Below, piece after piece: positions 58,320 through 64,000 of a DNA stretch of 64,000 bases. The translations under genes were made by a program, and so were the position numbers. Numbering within the stretch: position 1 is the first letter of the stretch; every line of letters starts with the position of its first letter. The stretch is taken from assembly GCA_028824715.1 (NCBI GenBank), contig JAPPCV010000181.1, forward strand, positions 1 to 64,000. The letters are read 5' to 3'. This stretch comes from Boseongicola sp. (GTDB lineage Bacteria; Pseudomonadota; Alphaproteobacteria; Rhodobacterales; Rhodobacteraceae). A model generated the notes under the pieces. It was not told where the DNA came from. It searched no databases and saw nothing but the letters and a program-made list of their open reading frames with translations.

Positions 58320-61292
58320 TCAGGTTCCTCGCCGTTGCAGGTTCCGGGTGTACTCGCATGCCGGGTAGTTCGAGCATCCGAGGAAGCGGCCGAACCGCCC
58401 GATCCTTGTCTCCAGCCAGCCTCCGCAGTCCGGGCATGCCTCGATCGAGCCGCCGCAGTCCCGGCAGCGAAAGCCGTCGCCCGACCTGACAGGCAGGCCG
58501 GCGCCGCACTTCGGGCATGGACGCCCCGTGTGCTCGCAATGGGGCCAGTTCGAGCAGCCGTAGAAGACGTTCCCGTCACGCGCGTTTTCCCGGCGTTCCA
58601 GGCGCCCCTCCTTGCACTGCGGACACGCCACGTCGCCTTCGGGCGGACGGCCGAACACGGTCACCCGTTCCTTGTCTTCGATCAGTTCCGTCGCGAACGC
58701 GGAAGGGGCGCCGCCCTCGGCAAGCAGGAACGCCTGCCGGCGCGCACGCGTCAGCGCCACGTAGAGCAGCCGCCTTTCCTCGGCGTTGGGATGCGACTCG
58801 GGTGCCGCCATCACCAGGTCCAGCAGCGGGTCGTCCGCGATCTCGACCGGAAACCCGAACCTGCCGGAGCACAGCCCGAGCACCACCACGTAGTCGGCTT
58901 CCAGGCCCTTGGCGCGATGCACCGTCATGTAGCTGAAGCGGAGGCGAGGATGCTGCTTCGTCAGGCTGTCGAGATTCAGGGGCTTCAGGTGACGGTAACG
59001 GCCCAGAAGCAGGACGTCGGACGTCGCTTCGTGCCTTGCGGCGTCCTCGTCGATCCGGTCGAGCGCCTCCTTCAGCAGCGAGAGCCCGCCTTCGCCCGGA
59101 AAGCCAACGTGCACCGCCGGGCCTTCGGCCTTGCGCGTCGCACGCACCGTCTTGGGGATCTGCGCCGGATTGCGCAGCACGAAGTCCGTCGCGACGGCGG
59201 AGATGCGGTCCGCGCACCGGAACGTGGTCCCAAGGTCGATGCGCTCGAAATCGCCGAAGCGTTCGCCGAACTCCCGCATCACCGCGATGTCCGATCCGCC
59301 GAACCTGTAGATCGCCTGCCAGTCGTCGCCGACCGCGAGCAGCTGCGCCCCCGGGGAGCCGTCGAGCAGCGCCTTCAGCAGGCGTGCACGCGCCGGGGAG
59401 ATGTCCTGGAACTCGTCGACAAGGATGTAGCCGAAGGGGCTCCGGTACCTGCCGGCCTCCACATGTTCCGTCGCCCGGCTGATCATGTCGTGGAAGTCGA
59501 TCTCGCTCGCCCGGGCAAGCGTCTCCTTGTAGCGCTCGAAGACCGGGCCGAACACCGCCAGGAACGCCTCGGCCCGTCCGCCGTCATCAAGGGATCGGGC
59601 ACGAGTGGCGACCTCTTCCAGGGAATGCTCGCCGCCCTTGAAGTGCTGCAGGAAGGTGGCCAGGAGGCGGATGAACGGGTCGACCCGGCGCTGTTCCTCG
59701 AGCAGCGCGAACACGCGGTCCCGCGGAATCGGCGTCAGCTCCACGCCGTGCGCGGCGAGCTTCCGCTCGAGGTTCCGGATCAGCCGCCCGTCCATGCGCT
59801 CATGCGTGAAGGTCTCGACCAGGACGGTGTCCCGTTCGGCGTGCACGTTGCGCTTCCACTCCATCTCCTCATGGTATTTCTCCCGGTCGACGAATGGCGC
59901 CGTGTTCCCCTTTGCGTCGATCCCGAAATGCTCGATGTAGATTCCGTGTTCCGGGAGATGGAAGTCGGGCTTGTACTGGCGCCTTTCGGCCGTCGCCGTG
60001 TCGTGCTCGTAGGGCGCTTCATATTGGTAGGCGATGCCGTTGAGATGGAGGAAGTTGGCGATCTCGCATTCCTCGTAGCTCTTCACCTCGTCGCCGTTCA
60101 GCGAGCGGATCTCGTTCTTGCGGATGTAGTTCCAGTACGCCCCCCAGTTCGGGAACTCGTGCGTGCTTCTGTACGGCGCGAACTGGTCCTGGAACCATTC
60201 CACCACGCTTGTCGAGAGCGCGCCGTCGGCCAGGAGATCCGACACGGTCCGCTTGAGCTGGTCGAACAGCGCCCGGTCGCTTTCCGCCGAACGGGCCAGC
60301 GCAGGTCGCCTGCCTTCGGCGTCGCCGATGATGGCCATGCCCAGTCCGTGGAAGGTCCGGACCGCCACGTCGTGCGCGGCCGCCCCGAGGCGTTTGCCGA
60401 TGCGTTCCTCCATCTCGCCCCTCGCGTCCCGGGCGAAGGCGAGAAGCAGGAGTTCGGACGGTTTCCGGTATCCCCTGCGGATGAGCCATCCGGCCTTTGC
60501 CACGATGACCGACGTCTTGCCGCTGCCCGCCGCTGCGATCACCTGGTTGCGTCCGTCGTCGACGACCACAGCCCTGCGTTGCTCGTCCGTGAGAGGCCTG
60601 GCCTCGATCCGGTCGAACAGGTCGCGTGACCGGGCGAGCTCGTTCGCGACGAACGCCTCGTTGGCCTTCGAGCGGGCGTCGCCCGGCGCTTCCAGGAATT
60701 CCGCGATCGCCCCCAGCATCCGGATTTCCGGAGCATCGGTAAGTGCCTCCGGCCAGCGGCCGGCGAGCCCGGCCGTCGCCTCCAGCGCGTCCCGTTCGAG
60801 CCTTCGGATGTCGTAGGAACGAACGTATCGCGGCGGATCGGCGAGGCTGTCCAGGCGGTCGTTCACCGCGCGAATCGCATCGATCCGGGGCGCCAGCCAG
60901 AGGCGCCACCAGTCGGCCCGCGCCGTCTCGATCGCGTTCGCCAGCGCTCCCGCCTCGGCTCGGGCAAGACCTGACACGGTGGCTCCCCCCGCCGAGTGCT
61001 CCAGCCTTGCGCCGCCCCAGCGCCAGCCCGAATTCAGCCGGACCGCTTCGATGTCGCTCAGGGGGATCTCCCTTGATCGCGAACCGAAGCCAAGCCTGAC
61101 GCTGTCCGCCGTCACCGTTGCCGCCCTGGCCTGTCCCGGCCGGATCAGGGCGAACAGCAGCGAGGCCACGCCCCTTCTCCCGGCGTGGAAGAGACTGCCC
61201 GCAACCCTGGCCTTCGCAGGCGGGCCGGGCTTTGCCGAAGGGGATGCTTCAGGCACGGCGGTCAGGCGGGGCGGCGGTTGACCGGTCGGCAT
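58320..61292 (-). CDS. Helicase-IV-like UvrD-family helicase with nuclease-like insert and zinc ribbons
   Basis: 990 residues from ATG 61292 (AGGGGGT eight bases upstream; the frame to 61673 is longer but family-less). Residues 60-140 resemble the helicase IV N-terminal domain. UvrD-type Walker A AAGSGKTS at 254-261, Walker B VDEFQD at 625-630, and YVALTRAR at 844-851. At 401-500 lies an insertion with Glu408, PDF at 442-444 and IEHFG at 453-457, like a PD-(D/E)XK nuclease fold but with His where Lys is expected. The C-terminal 100 residues hold three topoisomerase-type zinc ribbons (Cys890/893/913/919, 926/929/943/946, 953/956/973/979). Such architectures act in DNA repair and have been found in defence islands. 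Convergent with recQ. Confidence 0.85.
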   Translation of the reverse strand: MPTGQPPPRLTAVPEASPSAKPGPPAKARVAGSLFHAGRRGVASLLFALIRPGQARAATVTADSVRLGFGSRSREIPLSDIEAVRLNSGWRWGGARLEHSAGGATVSGLARAEAGALANAIETARADWWRLWLAPRIDAIRAVNDRLDSLADPPRYVRSYDIRRLERDALEATAGLAGRWPEALTDAPEIRMLGAIAEFLEAPGDARSKANEAFVANELARSRDLFDRIEARPLTDEQRRAVVVDDGRNQVIAAAGSGKTSVIVAKAGWLIRRGYRKPSELLLLAFARDARGEMEERIGKRLGAAAHDVAVRTFHGLGMAIIGDAEGRRPALARSAESDRALFDQLKRTVSDLLADGALSTSVVEWFQDQFAPYRSTHEFPNWGAYWNYIRKNEIRSLNGDEVKSYEECEIANFLHLNGIAYQYEAPYEHDTATAERRQYKPDFHLPEHGIYIEHFGIDAKGNTAPFVDREKYHEEMEWKRNVHAERDTVLVETFTHERMDGRLIRNLERKLAAHGVELTPIPRDRVFALLEEQRRVDPFIRLLATFLQHFKGGEHSLEEVATRARSLDDGGRAEAFLAVFGPVFERYKETLARASEIDFHDMISRATEHVEAGRYRSPFGYILVDEFQDISPARARLLKALLDGSPGAQLLAVGDDWQAIYRFGGSDIAVMREFGERFGDFERIDLGTTFRCADRISAVATDFVLRNPAQIPKTVRATRKAEGPAVHVGFPGEGGLSLLKEALDRIDEDAARHEATSDVLLLGRYRHLKPLNLDSLTKQHPRLRFSYMTVHRAKGLEADYVVVLGLCSGRFGFPVEIADDPLLDLVMAAPESHPNAEERRLLYVALTRARRQAFLLAEGGAPSAFATELIEDKERVTVFGRPPEGDVACPQCKEGRLERRENARDGNVFYGCSNWPHCEHTGRPCPKCGAGLPVRSGDGFRCRDCGGSIEACPDCGGWLETRIGRFGRFLGCSNYPACEYTRNLQRRGT

Positions 61293-61519
61293 GTTGACGA
61301 CCCCCTGTCGGGCAGGGCGTCGCCGACATGCGCATGCGCGTCGATGAACCATGGATGCCGTCCGGCGAGGTCCCGCAGCCCGTCCATGCAGCGCCTCCCG
61401 CCGATCCTGCCGGCTTCGCGGTCGTCGAGAAGCCGGTCGAGCGCCTCCATGCATGCCTCGAGTTCCGGCGGGCAGCGGAAGCGGGCGGAGTCTTCGAGGA
61501 GCTCGATGCTGATGTTCAT
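61262..61519 (-). CDS. Small TPR-like protein overlapping the helicase start
   Basis: 85 residues from ATG 61519 (AAGGAA upstream), ending 31 bases inside the helicase gene. MNISIELLEDSARFRCPPEL, then ALDRLLDDREAGRIGGRRCMDGLRDLAGRHPWFIDAHAHVGDALPDRG, which has the helix pattern of a tetratricopeptide unit. The last 14 residues are not family-like, so it may be a frameshifted, truncated gene. Its overlap suggests coupling to the helicase. Confidence 0.6.
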   Translation of the reverse strand: MNISIELLEDSARFRCPPELEACMEALDRLLDDREAGRIGGRRCMDGLRDLAGRHPWFIDAHAHVGDALPDRGSSTCRPVNRRPA

Positions 61520-61976
61520 GGCGCTTCCTTGCGTTCCCTGGACGCGCAGGGACGTGTCCCGGAATTCGCGACGATCCGCAAGGGCCAACGAGCTGAGTCC
61601 GTGCCTCAGGGGCGACCAGGTCCGCCTGCTCGTCTCCCGGCCTGCGCATCCGCGACGGATCCGCGAAGTTCACGTGGCGTCCGGGCTTCCCGGAAATCCG
61701 GTCCCGCCCGCAACGGACGGTCGCCGAAGCGCCACCCCGGTCAGGAGGGCCGAATCGCCTGGAGCCGGCGCCTGATTCGCGACGGTTCCGGCCCCTTCAG
61801 GGGGGTCGCCCCGGCGAGAGCCGCCGCGACCCGTCATCGTCCCGTCCTCGCCTGTCCTCCAGGGAGCAAGCCTGGGTGGTCGTTTTCGGAATCGAAAAAC
61901 GACCATCCCCGGAAACCGGGGTCCCTGCTCTCATGGCGGGACCTGCGTCCGTGCCGTCCCGGCGCCGGCGCGACCC
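61520..61976. other. Divergent region before the conjugation genes
   Basis: About 460 bases between the helicase pair and the HTH gene. Contains the inverted repeat at 61877-61905 and a short GC hairpin (CCCCGG-AAA-CCGGGG at 61907-61921). No gene supported. Confidence 0.5.
61877..61905. promoter_or_regulatory. 10-bp inverted repeat TGGTCGTTTT, possible operator
   Basis: TGGTCGTTTT (61877-61886) and its exact complement AAAACGACCA (61896-61905), nine bases apart, 93 bases before the HTH gene. A likely regulator site for the tra operon or an early terminator stem; A/T arms without a T tract after favour an operator. Confidence 0.5.
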
Positions 61977-61997
61977 ATGGAACACGAGGAGAGGGAA

Positions 61998-62222
61998 ATG
62001 ACGGAACAGACGATCTACCTGGACACGCAGCGGGCGGCCCGGCTTCTGGGGCTGTCGGCAAAGACGCTGTCTCGCTTTCGGGTCTCCGGGGGCGGACCGG
62101 TCTTTCACAAGTTCGGCTCGCTGATCCGGTACCGGCGCGAGGATCTGGAGGCCTGGGCGGATTCGCGCCGCCGCGCCTCGACGTCCGACGACGGCACCGC
62201 GCTTTCGGGAGCGGGCCGGTGA
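61998..62222 (+). CDS. AlpA/excisionase-type HTH protein
   Basis: 74 residues from ATG 61998 with GAGGAG upstream. MTEQTIYLDTQRAARLLGLSAK, LSRFRVSGGGPVFHKFGSLIRYRREDLEAWADS: a MerR-like winged HTH of the HTH_17/AlpA type. Such proteins act as excisionases or as activators of element genes. It overlaps the following pilin-like gene (GTGA), so it belongs to the conjugation operon. ATG 61977 would extend it by seven residues. Confidence 0.78.
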   Translation: MTEQTIYLDTQRAARLLGLSAKTLSRFRVSGGGPVFHKFGSLIRYRREDLEAWADSRRRASTSDDGTALSGAGR

Positions 62223-62563
62223 GGGCGGGGACCGTGACGCCGCCTGTTGCGCACTGCTGCAGCGATGCCGATGCGTTGCGCCGGACCGTAGCGGTGTGCC
62301 TCGCGGCTGCCGCCGTCCTGGCGGTGCCGGAGATCGCGTCGGCGAGCACGGACACCACGTTCGACGCGCCGCTCGACACGGTCGAGGACATCGTGGGCGG
62401 CACGGGCGGACAGCTCGCTGCCGCGCTCGCCGTGGGCGCGGCGCTGGTGGGCTCGGTGCTCAGGTTCAACGCCATGCAGCTGATGGGCGCCGTCGGCGTC
62501 GGCATCGCGGCGGGCGCCGGGACGGGCATCGTCACCGGCCTCGTCGGCACGGCGATAATCTGA
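62219..62563 (+). CDS. Pilin-like conjugation protein (TrbC/VirB2/TraA-like), GTG start
   Basis: 114 residues from GTG 62219. A leader with signal sequence (TVAVCLAAAAVLAVPEIASAS), then two hydrophobic helices (LAAALAVGAALVGSVLRF and LMGAVGVGIAAGAGTGIVTGLVGT) as in VirB2/TrbC pilins. No close family match is certain. First of the F-type transfer genes; its stop overlaps traL. Confidence 0.65.
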   Translation: MRAGTVTPPVAHCCSDADALRRTVAVCLAAAAVLAVPEIASASTDTTFDAPLDTVEDIVGGTGGQLAAALAVGAALVGSVLRFNAMQLMGAVGVGIAAGAGTGIVTGLVGTAII

Positions 62564-62856
62564 TGGCCGACGCCGCCCGCCACGTGATCCCGCGCCGGCT
62601 CGACGACCCGGAGCGCTGGCTCTTCTGGACCGTCGACGAGGCGGCGGTCCTGATGGGCCCGGGGCTGCTCGGGCTCGCGGCCAACCAGTTCGTCCCTGGG
62701 CTCGTCGCGGGCGTCGGCGGCTGGCTCCTTCTTCGGCGCGTCAAGCGCGGGGGCGGGGCCAACGTCGCGCGCCACGCGCTTTACTGGTTCCTGCCGGACT
62801 TCGTGCTGCGGCTCAGGGCGACGCCGCCGAGCCATATCAGGAGGTTCCTGGGCTGA
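62563..62856 (+). CDS. traL: F-type conjugative transfer protein TraL
   Basis: 97 residues from ATG 62563, sharing an A with the upstream stop (TGATG). IPRRLDDPERWLFWTVDEAAVLMGPGLLGLAA matches the TraL/VirB3 pattern of Arg-rich start then paired helices. It links the pilus base to the ATPase. Next gene overlaps by one base. Confidence 0.8.
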   Translation: MADAARHVIPRRLDDPERWLFWTVDEAAVLMGPGLLGLAANQFVPGLVAGVGGWLLLRRVKRGGGANVARHALYWFLPDFVLRLRATPPSHIRRFLG

Positions 62857-63413
62857 TGCGGCGGGACGGCATGGAGACCGCGTTCCGCCGGGTGCGGGAC
62901 ATAAGGCTCGCGCTTGCGGCGCTGCTCGCGCTGTCGATGACGGGCAACGTCGCGCTCACGCTCGGCTTCGCCGGGCGGGAGACCGTGACGGTGCTGGTGC
63001 CCGCGACGGCAGGCCCGGCCTGGGAGGTCGGGACCGGCGGGACCGGCGCAAGGTACCTCGAGGACATGGCGCGCACCGTCGCGGTGACGCTGCTCACGCT
63101 GACGCCGGAGAACGCGGGCCACGTCCGCCAGGCGGTGGCGCGGCTCTCCCACCCCTCGGCGCGGGGCGCGATCGGCGCCTGGGTCGAGGCCGAGGCGGCG
63201 CGCATGGCGGGCCGCGACATGGCAAGCGCCTTCTACCCCATCGAGATCGAGGCCGATCCGGAAGGGCTGACGGCAGAGGTCGCGGGCGAGCTCGTGACCT
63301 GGATCGGCCGCGAGGAGGCCTCGCGCGAGGACCGGCGCTACCGGCTTGCCTTCCGTATCGACGCCGGACGGATCGGGCTCCTGCGCTTCGAACAGACGGA
63401 GAATGGAAAATGA
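62856..63413 (+). CDS. traE: F-type conjugative transfer protein TraE
   Basis: 185 residues from ATG 62856. One N-terminal helix (LALAALLALSMTGNVALTLGFA) then a VirB8-like periplasmic domain (ARYLEDMARTVAVTLLTLTPENAGHVRQAVA, FYPIEIEADPEGLTAEVAGELVTWIG). Order traL-traE-traK is the standard F-type order. Assembles the mating channel. Confidence 0.82.
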   Translation: MRRDGMETAFRRVRDIRLALAALLALSMTGNVALTLGFAGRETVTVLVPATAGPAWEVGTGGTGARYLEDMARTVAVTLLTLTPENAGHVRQAVARLSHPSARGAIGAWVEAEAARMAGRDMASAFYPIEIEADPEGLTAEVAGELVTWIGREEASREDRRYRLAFRIDAGRIGLLRFEQTENGK

Positions 63414-64000
63414 CACTGAGAGTCACACCGACACTGACAAGCCTGCGCCGCCGCGGGGCGCTGATTGCACTGCACGTCCTGACCATGGGAGCTCTCATGG
63501 CGGCATCGACCGCGACGGCGATGCAGGTCCTGGACGCGGTCGAAAACGCCGAGCTCGCGGCGGAGATCTCCGCGACCGGGGTCAGCCGTATCGCGCTCGG
63601 CCACGACCGGATCGTCCGGGTGGTGCGGTCGCCGGACGGCTTCGCGGTCGAGCACGACGCCGCCACGGGCGACCTCTATCTGCGTCCCGCCGTCCCGCAT
63701 CCCGGAACGGCGGCGACCGGACCGTCCGGGCCCGGCGTGGAAGGCATGCCCGTCCCGGATCCGGTCACGCTGTTCATCGGCACGGAGCGGGGCTTCACCT
63801 ACCGGCTGACGCTCACGCCGACGGGACGTGACTCCGCGCAGGTCCTGATCCGCAACGCGGACGCCATTCCTGCAGCCGCCACGCCCGGCCCGACATTGGG
63901 CGGCGACCCGCATGTCGCGGCGCTCGTGCGCCTGGTGCGCGCCGTCGCGCGGCGCGAGCCGCTGCCGGGCCACGAGATCCTGGCGGGCGGCGGCAATCCC
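63410..64000 (+). CDS. traK: F-type conjugative transfer protein TraK, 3' partial
   Basis: Open to the window edge (197 codons visible). ATG 63410 overlaps traE by four bases (ATGA). Signal sequence (ALIALHVLTMGALMAASTATA), then a VirB9-like domain (AEISATGVSRIALGHDRIVRVVRSPDGFAVEHDAATGDLYLRP, TLFIGTERGFTYRLTLTPT) that joins TraB and TraV in the outer-membrane core. Further tra genes are expected to the right. Confidence 0.8.
   Translation, partial: MTLRVTPTLTSLRRRGALIALHVLTMGALMAASTATAMQVLDAVENAELAAEISATGVSRIALGHDRIVRVVRSPDGFAVEHDAATGDLYLRPAVPHPGTAATGPSGPGVEGMPVPDPVTLFIGTERGFTYRLTLTPTGRDSAQVLIRNADAIPAAATPGPTLGGDPHVAALVRLVRAVARREPLPGHEILAGGGNP

Noticed and set aside
58335..60629. 764-codon plus ORF opposite the helicase
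   Set aside because: Antisense shadow of a well-supported helicase gene.

Overview
The window looks like a piece of an alphaproteobacterial chromosome, most likely Rhodobacterales (Rhodobacteraceae/Roseobacter type). The signs are GC-rich codon use, F0 ATP synthase genes (atpI-atpB-atpE-b'-b) standing apart from F1, the mdh / mcl2 / mch / sdhCDAB neighbourhood, sucCD-odhAB-lpd in one direction, a long UrtB, and PtsP next to LysC. Gene names come from reading motifs in the translations; no database search was possible.

Layout. 0-1.4 kb: end of a metal ABC permease gene, then a MazE/MazF-type toxin-antitoxin pair whose toxin starts at a GTG. 1.8-7.0 kb: a TRAP transporter (dctP, M24-family enzyme, dctM, dctQ) facing a LacI-family regulator, with an 18-bp perfect palindrome over the probable dctQ promoter. 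7.2-18.6 kb: nitrogen block, urtABCDE (urea ABC transporter, minus strand) diverging from ureDAB-C-EFG (urease, plus strand). A 56-codon ORF is coupled on both sides between ureA and ureB. 18.8-24.5 kb: ankyrin protein, Lrp regulator divergent from hppD, a GspL/PilP-like membrane protein with five exact-length 69-residue repeats, and an ArsR regulator. 24.6-33.8 kb: F0 ATP synthase operon, DUF2237 protein, pth, sirtuin, PCu(A)C copper chaperone, lysC, ptsP.

34-46.9 kb (minus strand): TCA-cycle genes lpd, odhB, odhA, sucD, sucC, then mdh. Between sucC and mdh lie 3.6 kb of low-density sequence with a methyltransferase, a VOC protein and a ParE-type toxin broken by frameshifts. 47-55.4 kb (plus strand): mcl2 and mch (ethylmalonyl-CoA pathway), sdhCDAB with an extra small gene, a BNR-repeat protein and a DUF1989 protein. 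Together these cover most of the oxidative TCA cycle and its link to acetyl-CoA assimilation.

55.4-64 kb: initiator tRNA-fMet with a good promoter, then a different kind of DNA. It holds a frameshifted nucleosidase relic, recQ, a helicase-IV-like protein with an inserted PD-(D/E)XK-like domain and C-terminal zinc ribbons, an AlpA-like HTH protein, and the start of an F-type conjugation operon (pilin-like, traL, traE, traK) running off the right edge. I read this as the probable left part of an integrative conjugative element, but no integrase or att duplication is visible.

Limits: several starts are non-ATG and were chosen from Shine-Dalgarno position and family N-termini. Promoters and operators are sequence matches only.
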